DNA from: Pseudomonadota bacterium
GTDB taxonomy: Bacteria > Pseudomonadota > Alphaproteobacteria > Acetobacterales > Acetobacteraceae
Reading direction: 5' to 3'
Length of the DNA: 64,000 nucleotides
Assembly: GCA_021845985.1 (NCBI GenBank)
Contig: JAJZES010000006.1
Span: forward strand, 124,001-188,000
Below the pieces are notes generated by a model. It did not search any database and had not been told where the DNA came from. It saw only the letters and a program-made list of their open reading frames with translations. The position numbers were made by a program, and so were the translations under genes. This document shows positions 55,885-64,000 of the stretch, piece after piece (position 1 is the first letter of the stretch; each line of letters opens with the position of its first letter).

Positions 55885-57014
55885 CCGCGGCAGTCGCGGA
55901 CGGCCGGGCCGGCGGCGACACCGGCCGGCAAGATGGCGTCGAGCGTCAGACGACACAGCGCGGCAAAGCGGGCGGCGAAGGCGGCCGACGCCGCCTCGCT
56001 GTCGGTGACCAGAAAGGCGGTCAGCCGGTCGCGACCATCCGGCCGCGTCACCTCGATCCAGCCGCCGGCAATCGCCGGATGCACCGCCAGCGCCTCGCGC
56101 ACGGCGCCCTCGTGCAGCAGCAGCCCGCGCACCCGCGCCGAGGCATCGACGCGGCCGAGCAGCGCCCGGATGCTGCGCCCGTCGTTTGACAGGGTCGCCA
56201 GATCGCCGGTCGCCAGCCGCAGCATCGGATAGTCCGGGTTATCGACGCTGAGCACGAGCTGCCCGGCCTCACCAGCGGGCAGCCGGCAGCCATTCGCCGG
56301 ATCGACGATTTCGGCGATCACACCGTCGAACAGCGCCAGCGCCCCGTCGCTGCCGCCGGCAACGACGCCGACATCGGCGGTGCCGTAATAGTCGAAACAG
56401 GCGACGCCGAAGCGCGCGGTCAGCTCGGCACGCAGCGGGGCGCCGAAAGGCTCGCCGCCAGCCAGCGCCACGCGCAGCCGCGGCGCCTCGCCCAACTCGG
56501 CAGCGCGGGTCAGCAGAATGCGCAGATGCCCGGCAATGCCGACGAAGCCGCTGGCGCCGCTGCGGCGTGCCAGCTCCAGTGTCGCGTCGGTGTTCTGCGG
56601 GCCGCAGGGCAGCACGCGGCAGCCGGCCAGCAGCAGGGCATTGTGAAACAACAACCCCGCCGGCGTCAGATGATAGCTGAAACCGTTGATCACCACGTCG
56701 CCGGCGCCCAGCCCGCAGCCACGCATGAAAGCCGCAAGCCGCCGCTCCGCCGCCGGCAAATCCGGCTCCATGGTGCCGCCGGTGGAGAGAAACAGGCAGT
56801 TGCCGGCGACATCGCCCATCGCCAGCGGCGGCGCGGCGTGCTGCGCCGCCGCCAGCGCCGGCTTGCCGAGCACGGCAACGCGCGTCATGTCTTCGCCATC
56901 CGGCCAGCGTCCGGGACCGAAGCCGGCGCGACGCAGTCGCTCGGCGGCTTCCGGCATCCGCTGCCATGCCTGCCGGCAAATGCGTCCGAGTATGGCGGCT
57001 GCGTCGTGTTCCAC
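55881..57014 (-). CDS. PaaK-like adenylate-forming protein
   Basis: The 377-residue protein resembles phenylacetate-CoA ligase/coenzyme F390 synthetase-type enzymes: an STGGTMEPDLP nucleotide loop, CFDYYGTADVGVVAGG, and LRLATGDLATL. The C-terminal domain is short. I start at GTG 57014, preceded by AAGG at seven bases, rather than the upstream GTG inside the hydratase gene. It is the third AMP-binding protein of the island. It could activate an aromatic or small acid arising during breakdown, or transfer an acyl group without CoA. Function is uncertain. Confidence 0.75.
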   Translation of the reverse strand: MEHDAAAILGRICRQAWQRMPEAAERLRRAGFGPGRWPDGEDMTRVAVLGKPALAAAQHAAPPLAMGDVAGNCLFLSTGGTMEPDLPAAERRLAAFMRGCGLGAGDVVINGFSYHLTPAGLLFHNALLLAGCRVLPCGPQNTDATLELARRSGASGFVGIAGHLRILLTRAAELGEAPRLRVALAGGEPFGAPLRAELTARFGVACFDYYGTADVGVVAGGSDGALALFDGVIAEIVDPANGCRLPAGEAGQLVLSVDNPDYPMLRLATGDLATLSNDGRSIRALLGRVDASARVRGLLLHEGAVREALAVHPAIAGGWIEVTRPDGRDRLTAFLVTDSEAASAAFAARFAALCRLTLDAILPAGVAAGPAVRDCRG

Positions 57015-57039
57015 GTCGTCACCTTCCCCGCCGGATCGC

Positions 57040-57837
57040 TCAGTCGAAGTTGGGGCGGCGCTTTTCACGAAACGCCGCCATGCCCTCCTGCCATTCGGCG
57101 CCGCCGATCAGCGTCGTCAGCGCCTCCAGGCCAAAGCGCCGGGCGCTGCGCAGATCGACATCGCCGGCGACATGCACGGCCGCCTTGGCCTGCGCCACCG
57201 CCAGCGGCCCGAGATCGAGGAAGCGCCGCGCCAGATCGAGCGCCGCACCGGCCAGTGCCTCCGGCGCATGCACCGCATTGGCGAAGCCGGCGCGCAGCGC
57301 CGCTTCCGCCCCGACATGGGCGCCGAGCATGATCCATTCGAGCGCGATGCCGCGGCCGACCAGCCGATGCAGTTTCTGCACCCCGCCAGCGCCGGGAATG
57401 GCGCCGATGCGCGTCTCCGGCAGGCCGATCGTCGCCGTCGCCGCCATCAGCCGGATGTCGCAGGACAGCGCCATCTCGCAGCCGCCGCCGAGCGCGAAGC
57501 CGTTGATCGCCGCGATCACCGGAAACGGCATCGCCTCAAGCCGGTCGAACAGCAGCGCGATCGGCAGCAGATAGCGGTCGCGCACGGCGACCGGGGCGCG
57601 GCCGATCGGCGGATCGGCGTCGGTGAAATAGCGCAGATGCGCGCCGCAGCAGAACGCCCGCTGGCTGCCGGTGATGATCAGCGCCCGCGCCCGCCCTGCC
57701 AGCGCCGCATCCAGCGCCGCGTTCATCTCGTCGATCAGGCCGAGCGTCAGCGTGTTCATCTCGCCGCCACGGATCATCGTCGCCAGCGCGATGCGCGGCT
57801 CCGGCCAGCTCAGCGCGACCGCGTCAGAACCGGACAT
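57040..57837 (-). CDS. Enoyl-CoA hydratase/isomerase (crotonase family)
   Basis: The 265-residue protein has the oxyanion-hole segment AFCCGAHLRYF and both catalytic glutamates of true hydratases, in GGGCEMAL and LPETRIG. GAIPGAGGVQKLHRLVG follows. It would hydrate a 2-enoyl-CoA to an (S)-3-hydroxyacyl-CoA, opposite in stereochemistry to the MaoC enzymes. Its ATG overlaps the acyl-CoA dehydrogenase gene by 14 bases, so it takes the product of that enzyme. Confidence 0.9.
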   Translation of the reverse strand: MSGSDAVALSWPEPRIALATMIRGGEMNTLTLGLIDEMNAALDAALAGRARALIITGSQRAFCCGAHLRYFTDADPPIGRAPVAVRDRYLLPIALLFDRLEAMPFPVIAAINGFALGGGCEMALSCDIRLMAATATIGLPETRIGAIPGAGGVQKLHRLVGRGIALEWIMLGAHVGAEAALRAGFANAVHAPEALAGAALDLARRFLDLGPLAVAQAKAAVHVAGDVDLRSARRFGLEALTTLIGGAEWQEGMAAFREKRRPNFD

Positions 57838-58981
57838 CGAGACCAAGCTCGCGGGCGATGATAAGTTTCTGAATCTGGCTCGATCCGTCGCCGATGGTAC
57901 AGATGCGGTTGTCACGGTAATAGCGCGACACCGGACAATCATCCATGAAGCCCCAGCCGCCATGCACCTGCACCGCCAGATCGGCGCATTCGCTGCCGAT
58001 CTCGGTCGCATAGTATTTCGCCGTCGCCAGATCCTTCAGCGTGGCGCGCCCCTGATCGGCCAGCCACGCCGCCTTGTAGGTCAGCAGCCGCGCCGCATCG
58101 ACGCGCACCGAGATGCGCGCCACCATGTCCTGAACCATCTGCAGCCGGCCGAGCGGGCCGCCAAACGCCTGCCGCTCCTTGGCATAGGCCACCGAATGAT
58201 CGAGGCAGGCCTGCGCCAGCCCGAGCGAACTGGCGGCGAGGAAGACGCGCGCCTGCTGATAGCCTTTGTGCAGCAGATGCCGCCCGTGCCCGACCTCGCC
58301 CACCACCATCTCGTCACCGAGCCGGCAATCGGCAAAGTAGAGCGGGCGGGTGTCGGAGGAATGCCAGCCCATCTTGCGATAGCGTTCGCCGGGGGTGAAG
58401 CCGGGCGTCCCGGCGGGCACCAGAAAGAGCGAGAATGTCTTGCGTTCGGCGTCACGGTCGCTGGTGATGACGAGCACCAGCGCGAACGAAGTGATCTCCG
58501 TCCCGCCATTGGTGATGTAGGCTTTCTGGCCGTTGATCGCCCAGCCGGCATTGGTGCGCGTGGCGCGGGTCTTGAAACCGGCGGTGTCGGAGCCGGCATC
58601 CGGCTCGGTGCCGGCAATGGCGCAGATTTTCCGTCCGGCGACGATATCGGGCAAAAATTGCTGCTTCTGCGCCGCCGTGCCGAAGCGTTGCAGCGTCAGC
58701 CCGGAGGCGATGCTGACCATGACGCTGACCGCCAGCGACTGGTCGGCGCGCGCGATCTCCTCGATGGCCAGTGCGGTGTCGAATGTGCCGAGGCCGAGGC
58801 CGCCCCATTCCTCGGCGAACGGCAGCGCCATCACCCCGAGATCACCCACGCGACGGAACAGCGCGGTCGGAAATGTGCCGTCCCGATCAAGGCTTTCGGC
58901 GACCGGGGCGATTTCGCGCCGGGCAAAGTCAGCGATGGTCTGCTGCAGCTTGCGCTGCTCGTCGTTGAGCAGGAAGTCCAC
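57824..58981 (-). CDS. Acyl-CoA dehydrogenase with Asp at the catalytic-base position
   Basis: The 385-residue flavoprotein shows the ACAD motifs ICAIAGTEPDAGSD and YITNGG, and an intact C-terminal flavin-binding VHGGWGFMDDCPVSRYYRD. At the MCAD-type catalytic glutamate (usually YEGTSEIQ) it has IGDGSSQIQ, giving Asp365. The alternative IVD-type helix-G position holds alanine (QQARVFLA). GGGAGG precedes the GTG start. It heads the twelve-gene run down to the DUF35 gene and should introduce the 2,3 double bond. Whether Asp acts as base is not known. Confidence 0.9.
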   Translation of the reverse strand: MDFLLNDEQRKLQQTIADFARREIAPVAESLDRDGTFPTALFRRVGDLGVMALPFAEEWGGLGLGTFDTALAIEEIARADQSLAVSVMVSIASGLTLQRFGTAAQKQQFLPDIVAGRKICAIAGTEPDAGSDTAGFKTRATRTNAGWAINGQKAYITNGGTEITSFALVLVITSDRDAERKTFSLFLVPAGTPGFTPGERYRKMGWHSSDTRPLYFADCRLGDEMVVGEVGHGRHLLHKGYQQARVFLAASSLGLAQACLDHSVAYAKERQAFGGPLGRLQMVQDMVARISVRVDAARLLTYKAAWLADQGRATLKDLATAKYYATEIGSECADLAVQVHGGWGFMDDCPVSRYYRDNRICTIGDGSSQIQKLIIARELGLDVRF

Positions 58982-59071
58982 CGCGTCCTCCCGATGGCGG
59001 CCTTGCTGCCGCCGTTTCCCTTGCCGTCAGCCTACGCCGATGGGCCGCCAACCTGCAATATGGCAAACTAA

Positions 59072-59126
59072 CCGCGCGGTAGATTTGTCGGCGCGACGGG
59101 CGCGCCGCCGACAATCCGCCGCGCGG
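59072..59126. terminator. Nested inverted repeat ending the carboxylase-MaoC unit
   Basis: TTGTCGGCG (59085-59093) and CGCCGACAA (59106-59114) are perfect nine-base arms, flanked by outer CCGCGCGG elements (59072-59079, 59119-59126). The structure begins directly after the MaoC stop codon on the minus strand. A strong GC stem here suggests a transcript end and separates this unit from the acyl-CoA dehydrogenase operon. Confidence 0.5.
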
Positions 59127-59579
59127 TCAGGCCGGGCGGCGGCGCATCAGCGCGATGCGGCGGCAGGTGGCGACCTCGGTGCCGTCCTGATTCAACGCAC
59201 GATGGAGAAACTCGACGATGCCGTCGGCGGGGCGGGATTTGCTGGCGCGCGTGGCCAGTACTTCGGTGCGGGCGCGCAGCGTGTCGCCGTGGAACACCGG
59301 CCGCGGGAAGCGCACCTCGGTCATGCCGAGATTGCCGACCGTCGTGCCCAGAGTGGTGTCGTTGACCGTCATGCCGATCAACAGCCCGAGGGTGAACAGG
59401 CTGTTGACCAGCGGCCGGCCGAACTCCGTCGTCGCCGCGAAATGGGCGTCGAGATGCAGCGGTTGCGGGTTCATCGTCATCGTGCTGAACAGCACGTTGT
59501 CGGTTTCCGTGACGGTGCGGGTCCAGGCGTGCTCGAACACCATGCCGACGGCGAACTCTTCAAACCACAGACCGGCCAT
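59127..59579 (-). CDS. MaoC-family hydratase (itaconyl/mesaconyl-CoA hydratase-like)
   Basis: The 150-residue hot-dog protein begins [25 protein letters not shown]. It has [13 protein letters not shown] in place of the classical GDxNPxHxD motif, so His and the final Asp remain but the first Asp is replaced. This variant is common in hydratases of branched or dicarboxylic acyl-CoAs. It follows the carboxylase alpha subunit by five bases, so it may hydrate the carboxylated enoyl-CoA product. Confidence 0.82.
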   Translation of the reverse strand: MAGLWFEEFAVGMVFEHAWTRTVTETDNVLFSTMTMNPQPLHLDAHFAATTEFGRPLVNSLFTLGLLIGMTVNDTTLGTTVGNLGMTEVRFPRPVFHGDTLRARTEVLATRASKSRPADGIVEFLHRALNQDGTEVATCRRIALMRRRPA

Positions 59580-59584
59580 GCGTC

Positions 59585-61531
59585 TCACTCCTCCGTCGGG
59601 GTGACGGCGACCAGCACGGCGCCCCCCGCCACTGTCTGCCCGACCCGGCACGGCACCGCGCGCACCGTGCCATCGGCCGGCGCCGGCAGGCTGAGCACCA
59701 GCTTCATCGCCTCCATCACCGCCAGCACCTCGCCCTTGCGCACCACCTGCCCCTCGGCGGCGTGCAGCGCGGTGACCAGCCCCGGCATTGGCGCCGTCAC
59801 GTCGGACCCGGCGGCGCCGGCGCGCTCGGCCCGCTCGGCCATCGCCTCCAGCAGCGGGCGGACGGTGAAGCTCCAGGCGCGGCCGGCGGCGAACAGCCAG
59901 ACATGATCCCCCTCGATCGCCTGCGGCGCCGACAGATCCACGGTGAACCGGCGGCCGTCGATCTCGGCGGCATAGCCCGCGCCCGCCGCCAGTACATCGA
60001 CGACGACCGGCTCACCGCTCTCGGCCAGCACCGACATGCGGCAGCGCCCCGGCAGGCCGGCCTGGGTCAGCGTGCGGAATCCGGCCAGCGCCGTCCACGG
60101 CCCCGCCACGGCGCCGCGCAAGGCCGCCACCCTGGCCGCGGCGGCGCGGGCGAGCAACGCCGGCTCGGGCGCCGCCGCCTGCCAGCCGCCGGGGAACGTC
60201 TCGGCCAGGAAGCCGGTGGTCAGCACCGCCTCGGCAAAGTTCCGGCTGCGCAGAATGTCGCGCAGAAACGCCTGGTTGCTGCCGACGCCGAGCAGCACCA
60301 GCCGATCGAGCGCGGCGCGCAGCCGTTGCGCCGCCTGCGCCCGATCGGCGCCGCTGCCGATCAGCTTGAGCAGCAGCGAGTCGTAATAGGGCGTCACCTC
60401 GCTGCCGGCGCCGACGCCGCTGTCGGCACGCACCCCCTCGCCCAGCGGCGCGGTGTAGTTCAGCACGCGGCCGAGCTGGGGGCGATAGCCGGCGCCGGGA
60501 TCCTCGGCATTGAGCCGCACCTCGATCGCCGCGCCCTGCGCGCGCACCTCGTCCTGGGTGAAGGGCAGCGCCTCGCCGGCGGCGATGCGCAGCTGCAGCT
60601 CAACCAGATCGAGCCCGGTAATCGCCTCGGTGACCGGATGCTCGACCTGCAGCCGGGTGTTCATCTCCAGGAAATACGGCGCCTCGCCGCCCGCCTCCAG
60701 GATGAACTCGACGGTGCCGAGCGACTCATAGCCGATCGCCCGGCCGAGCCGCACCGCCGCTTCCAGCAGCCGCGCCCGCACCGCCGGCGGCAGATGCGCC
60801 GCCGGCGCCTCCTCGACCAGCTTCTGATAGTTGCGCTGGATCGAGCATTCGCGTTCGAACAGATGCACGACATTGCCGTGCAGGTCGCCGGCAAGCTGCA
60901 CCTCCAGATGGCGCGGGCGGGCGATGAAGCGTTCCAGCAGCACCCGGTCGTCGCCGAACGCCGCCATCGCCTCGCGCCGCGCCGCGGTCAGCGCGGCGGC
61001 GAAATCGACCGGCGCATCGACCCGCCGCATGCCCTTGCCGCCGCCGCCGGCGCTCGCCTTGATCAGCAGCGGGAAGCCGATCTCCGCCGCCTCGGCGCGC
61101 AGCCGCGCCTCCGACTGGTCGGCGCCGAGATAGCCCGGCACCCCGGCCACCCCGGCGGACTGGGCCAATATCTTGCTTTCGATCTTCGACCCCATCGCCG
61201 CGATGCAGCGTGGCGACGGCCCGACCCAGACGATGTCGTGGGCGGCGCAGAGTTCGGCCAGTTCCACCCGTTCGGAGAGGAAGCCGTAGCCGGGATGGAT
61301 CGCCGCCGCGCCATGCGCCTGCGCCGCAGCGATGATCGCCTCCGGGCGCAGATAGCTGCGCGCCGCTTCCGCCGGCCCGATGCGCTGGCGCGCGTCGGCC
61401 ATCGCGACATGCAGCGCGCCGGCATCGGCATCGGAATAGACGGCGATGCTGCGGATGCCGAGCCGGCGGCAGGTGCGGATGATGCGGCAGGCGATCTCGC
61501 CGCGATTGGCGATCAGTACCGATTCGAGCAT
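59585..61531 (-). CDS. Acyl-CoA carboxylase alpha subunit (biotin carboxylase-BCCP fusion)
   Basis: The 648-residue protein has a biotin carboxylase domain (about residues 1-445: [54 protein letters not shown]). A middle BT domain and a C-terminal biotinyl domain follow, with the biotin lysine in [11 protein letters not shown] (EAMKL rather than EAMKM). It carboxylates biotin with ATP and bicarbonate. It resembles methylcrotonyl-CoA and geranyl-CoA carboxylase alpha subunits. It starts nine bases after the beta subunit gene. Substrate choice lies with the beta subunit. Confidence 0.93.
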   Translation of the reverse strand: MLESVLIANRGEIACRIIRTCRRLGIRSIAVYSDADAGALHVAMADARQRIGPAEAARSYLRPEAIIAAAQAHGAAAIHPGYGFLSERVELAELCAAHDIVWVGPSPRCIAAMGSKIESKILAQSAGVAGVPGYLGADQSEARLRAEAAEIGFPLLIKASAGGGGKGMRRVDAPVDFAAALTAARREAMAAFGDDRVLLERFIARPRHLEVQLAGDLHGNVVHLFERECSIQRNYQKLVEEAPAAHLPPAVRARLLEAAVRLGRAIGYESLGTVEFILEAGGEAPYFLEMNTRLQVEHPVTEAITGLDLVELQLRIAAGEALPFTQDEVRAQGAAIEVRLNAEDPGAGYRPQLGRVLNYTAPLGEGVRADSGVGAGSEVTPYYDSLLLKLIGSGADRAQAAQRLRAALDRLVLLGVGSNQAFLRDILRSRNFAEAVLTTGFLAETFPGGWQAAAPEPALLARAAAARVAALRGAVAGPWTALAGFRTLTQAGLPGRCRMSVLAESGEPVVVDVLAAGAGYAAEIDGRRFTVDLSAPQAIEGDHVWLFAAGRAWSFTVRPLLEAMAERAERAGAAGSDVTAPMPGLVTALHAAEGQVVRKGEVLAVMEAMKLVLSLPAPADGTVRAVPCRVGQTVAGGAVLVAVTPTEE

Positions 61532-61539
61532 GGCCGGCC

Positions 61540-63138
61540 TCACATCCGATAGACGGGCGACATGCCCGTCACCCGCTCCGACCGCGCCGCCAGCGCGAGG
61601 CACAGGCCGATCACATCGCGGGTGTCCTGCGGCTCGATGATGCCATCGTCCCACAGCCGCGCCGTGGCGTAATAGGGGTCGCTCTGCTCGGTGAACTGCC
61701 GCCGTGTCTCGGCATCCAGCGCCGCCAGTTCCCCCGCCGAGGCGTCGCCGCGCAGACTGCGCCCGCGCAGCGTCACCAGCACGTTGCTGGCAACCTCCGG
61801 GCTCATCGTGGCGATGCGTGCATTCGGCCAGGCGAACAGGAAGCGCGGGCGAAAGCCGCGGCCGCACATGCCGTAATTGCCGGCGCCGTAGCTGCCGCCG
61901 ATGATCACCGTGAAGCGCGGCACCCGCGCGGTGGACACGGCATAGACCAGCTTGGCGCTGTGCTTGGCGATGCCGGCGCGCTCACTTTCGCTGCCGACCA
62001 TGAAGCCGGTGACGTTTTGGAGGAACAGCAGCGGAATGTTGCGCTGATTGCAGATTTCGATGAAATGCGCGCCCTTGACCGCCGACTCGGCAAACAGCAC
62101 GCCGTTGTTGGCCAGGATGCCGACCGGGTGGCCGTGCACATGCGCGGTGCCGCACACCAGCGTCGATCCCCACAGCGGCTTGAACTCCTGGAAGTCGCTG
62201 TCATCGACCATGCGGGCGATGACCTCGCGCACGTCATAGGGGGTGCGCGGATCGGCCGGGATGATGCCGGGGATTTCCTCCGGCGGGTGGCGCGGCGGGC
62301 GGATCGGCGCCAGCGTCTGGTGCTGCGCCGCCGGCCAGTTCAGCTTGGCGACGATGTTGCGCAGCATCAACAGCGCCTCCGCCTCGGTCTCCGCCAGATA
62401 GTCGGAGACGCCGGAGACGGTGCTGTGCATCTCCGCCCCGCCCAGCGTCTCGCCATCGACCACCTCGTTGATCGCCGCCTGGACGATCTCCGGGCCGCCG
62501 AGATGGATGCGGGCATTGCCGCGCACCATCACCACCTCGTCGGACAGCGCCGGGATATAGGCGCCGCCGGCGGTGCAGCCGCCAAACACGGCGGAAAGCT
62601 GCGGCAGCCCCTCGGCGGACATGCGGCACTGGTTGAGAAACGTGTTGCCGAAATGATCCTTGTCGGGGAACACCCGGTCCTGCTCGGGCAGATAGGCGCC
62701 GCCGCAATCGACCAGATACAGGCACGGCAGCCGGTTCTCCCAGGCGACTTCCTGGGCGCGGATATGCTTCTTGACCGTCTCGTGAAAAAAGCTGCCCCCC
62801 TTCACGGTGGCGTCATTGGCGATGATCATGCACGCCACCCCCTGCACCATGCCGATGCCGGTGATGACGCCGGCGGCCGGCACCTCGTTGCCATACAGCT
62901 CCCAGGCGGCGAGCGGGGCGAGTTCGAGGAACGGGCTGAGCGGGTCGATCAGCAGGTCGATGCGGTCACGCACGAAAATCTTCTTGCGCGCCTGATGGCG
63001 CTGCCGCAGCGCCGCGCCGCCGCCGCTGCCGGCATGGGCCAGCCGCTCCCGCAGCGTCCGCAGCAGCGCCGCGTAGGCTTCGGCGTTGACGGCAAAGGAC
63101 GGTGCCGCCGGGTCAATCCGGCTATCGAGGTGTGGCAT
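61540..63138 (-). CDS. Acyl-CoA carboxylase beta subunit (carboxyltransferase, MCC-like)
   Basis: The 532-residue carboxyltransferase matches the MCC/GCC beta family: RQRHQARKKIFVRDRIDLL, FGGCTAGGAYIPALSDE, QNVTGFMVGSESERAGIAKH, and IIGGSYGAGNYGMCGRGF. The usual GPPLVKAATGE segment reads GPEIVQAAINEVVDGETLGG, a noticeable change near the acyl-CoA site. An ordinary leucine pathway would add HMG-CoA lyase and an isovaleryl-CoA dehydrogenase beside it, and these are not seen. Substrate is therefore open: 3-methylcrotonyl-, geranyl- or another branched enoyl-CoA. Confidence 0.9.
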   Translation of the reverse strand: MPHLDSRIDPAAPSFAVNAEAYAALLRTLRERLAHAGSGGGAALRQRHQARKKIFVRDRIDLLIDPLSPFLELAPLAAWELYGNEVPAAGVITGIGMVQGVACMIIANDATVKGGSFFHETVKKHIRAQEVAWENRLPCLYLVDCGGAYLPEQDRVFPDKDHFGNTFLNQCRMSAEGLPQLSAVFGGCTAGGAYIPALSDEVVMVRGNARIHLGGPEIVQAAINEVVDGETLGGAEMHSTVSGVSDYLAETEAEALLMLRNIVAKLNWPAAQHQTLAPIRPPRHPPEEIPGIIPADPRTPYDVREVIARMVDDSDFQEFKPLWGSTLVCGTAHVHGHPVGILANNGVLFAESAVKGAHFIEICNQRNIPLLFLQNVTGFMVGSESERAGIAKHSAKLVYAVSTARVPRFTVIIGGSYGAGNYGMCGRGFRPRFLFAWPNARIATMSPEVASNVLVTLRGRSLRGDASAGELAALDAETRRQFTEQSDPYYATARLWDDGIIEPQDTRDVIGLCLALAARSERVTGMSPVYRM

Positions 63139-63233
63139 ATGCGCACCCTATGGGCTTCCGGGCTGGTTTGCCAACGCCCGGTCTTGACGCGGCCGGCGCA
63201 ATACCCCATCTCGCGGCCATACAGTACTGCACA

Positions 63234-63252
63234 GGTCCGGTTAGACCGGGCC
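63234..63252. promoter_or_regulatory. Candidate operator before the Rrf2-suf genes
   Basis: GGTCCGGT-TAG-ACCGGGCC is an imperfect palindrome (seven of eight arm pairs) 15 bases before the regulator ATG. An Rrf2 protein binding here would block its own operon. The 129-base gap to the divergent carboxylase gene must hold both promoters. Confidence 0.4.
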
Positions 63253-63267
63253 GCCAAAGGCGGCGCG

Positions 63268-63732
63268 ATGCTCAGGCTATCGAAGCTCACCGACTATGCC
63301 GTGGTGGTGCTGATCCGCCTGTCGGACAGCGATTGCGGGCGCGTCTGCGGCGGGGATGGGGTGCAGACCTCGCCCGGCATTGCCGCCGCGACCGGGGTGC
63401 CGGAGCCGACGGTGGCGAAGGTGCTGAAGGCGCTGGCGGCGGCCGGGCTGGTGGCGTCCCTGCGCGGGGCGCGGGGCGGCTATCGGCTGGACCGATCGCT
63501 GGCGGCGATTTCGGTGGCCGACGTGATCGCCGCGGTTGATGGGCCGATCGCGCTGACCGCCTGCGTCGATGGCGGGGCCGGCGGTTGCGATGTGCAGAAC
63601 CGCTGCGCCGTCAAGGGCCGCTGGGATGTGGTCAATGATGCCATCCGCGGCGCGCTGCATGGCATAACGCTGGCCGACATGCGGCAGGCCTCGGTGCCGC
63701 CGGCGTTCCGCGTGCCGCAAGCTGCCGAATAG
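63268..63732 (+). CDS. Rrf2-family regulator of the SUF operon
   Basis: The 154-residue protein starts MLRLSKLTDYAVVVLIRL and has the winged-helix segment GVPEPTVAKVLKALAAAGLVASLRGARGGY. Three cysteines able to ligate an iron-sulfur cluster follow (Cys99, Cys107, Cys113; spacing C-x7-C-x5-C, against C-x5-C-x5-C in IscR). Such proteins sense Fe-S status and repress suf genes. sufB starts nine bases downstream. Two further cysteines (Cys23, Cys27) sit in a short insertion near the N terminus. Confidence 0.9.
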   Translation: MLRLSKLTDYAVVVLIRLSDSDCGRVCGGDGVQTSPGIAAATGVPEPTVAKVLKALAAAGLVASLRGARGGYRLDRSLAAISVADVIAAVDGPIALTACVDGGAGGCDVQNRCAVKGRWDVVNDAIRGALHGITLADMRQASVPPAFRVPQAAE

Positions 63733-63741
63733 GAACCCAAG

Positions 63742-64000
63742 ATGTCGCAAGTCGCCGACCCGATGCAGGCCGTCCACGATGCCACCACCTCCAACTACAA
63801 GTGGGGGTTCTCGACCGATATCGAGATGGAGCTGGCGCCGCGCGGGCTGAGCGAAGACACTATCCGGCTGATCTCGGCGCACAAGCAGGAGCCGGCGTGG
63901 CTGCTCCACTGGCGGCTGGCGGCCTATGCGGCATGGCAGATGATGACCGAGCCGCACTGGGCGCGAGTGGAGCATGCAGCGATCGACTACCAGGACCTGC
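63742..64000 (+). CDS. sufB: Fe-S cluster assembly scaffold SufB (partial)
   Basis: The first 86 residues are in the window; the gene continues past the right edge. YKWGFSTDIEMELAPRGLSEDTIRLIS and KQEPAWLLHWRLAAY are diagnostic of SufB, the core scaffold of the SufBCD complex. AGGA lies eight to nine bases before the ATG. With the Rrf2 regulator just upstream it begins a SUF operon, whose sufC, sufD and sufS would be expected beyond the edge. Confidence 0.95.
   Translation, partial: MSQVADPMQAVHDATTSNYKWGFSTDIEMELAPRGLSEDTIRLISAHKQEPAWLLHWRLAAYAAWQMMTEPHWARVEHAAIDYQDL

Noticed and set aside
59585-63138. Assignment of the carboxylase as methylcrotonyl-CoA carboxylase of leucine degradation
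   Set aside because: The usual partners (HMG-CoA lyase, isovaleryl-CoA dehydrogenase with its helix-G Glu) are missing and the beta-subunit motif differs, so the specific name was withheld.

Overview
The window is about 70% GC, gene-dense DNA from an alphaproteobacterium. The GcrA cell-cycle regulator, an Rrf2-type regulator in front of sufB, the lptF-lptG-lptD-surA-rsmA order and the yfgM-like/bamB/der order support that class. The gene set (tkt-zwf-gluconokinase, many Liv-type transporters, a type I-style secreted GH16 enzyme) fits Rhodospirillales, perhaps Acetobacteraceae, but the family is an inference. I see no rRNA, tRNA, CRISPR array, insertion sequence or prophage.

Layout. 1-1.4 kb: the end of a phosphonate-oxidation pair on the minus strand, a TmpA-like Fe/2OG dioxygenase translationally coupled to a truncated HD-domain oxygenase. 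1.7-6.5 kb: ruvX diverges from gatC-gatA-gatB (tRNA amidotransferase), followed by an exported beta-helix protein. 6.5-10.1 kb: a phospholipid-type methyltransferase, a cold-shock protein, gcrA, tatA and an AmpG-like transporter. 10.1-12.5 kb: a large modular GH16 glucanase with recent internal duplications. 12.8-16.9 kb: tkt-zwf-gluconokinase operon, then a small gene and a frameshifted membrane-protein gene. 17.6-23.7 kb: a sugar ABC operon (binding protein, double ATPase, permease) that runs on into a GntR/FadR regulator and a fused TRAP transporter lacking its binding protein. 23.9-37 kb: a secreted protein with a triplicated signal-peptide unit; yicC-gmk; rsmA, surA, lptD, lptG and lptF; a fosmidomycin-resistance-type MFS pump; then yfgM-like, bamB and der.

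From 38 to 63 kb lies a catabolic island. It has two complete Liv-type ABC importers, three acyl-CoA ligase/AMP-binding proteins, an alcohol dehydrogenase, a TetR regulator, two MaoC hydratases, a DUF35 protein, two thiolase-fold proteins, an enoyl-CoA hydratase, an acyl-CoA dehydrogenase and a two-subunit biotin-dependent acyl-CoA carboxylase. Genes overlap by 1-14 bases or nearly abut, so they are probably co-transcribed and translationally coupled. Inferred logic: import of an organic acid, activation to the CoA thioester, desaturation and hydration, then carbon-carbon cleavage. The two thiolase-fold proteins lack the nucleophilic cysteine and the GHP histidine, which points away from ordinary thiolysis and toward an Ltp2/DUF35-like aldolase module of unknown substrate. 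This is the most interesting part of the window. The right edge holds an Rrf2-family regulator and the start of sufB, the head of a SUF iron-sulfur cluster operon.
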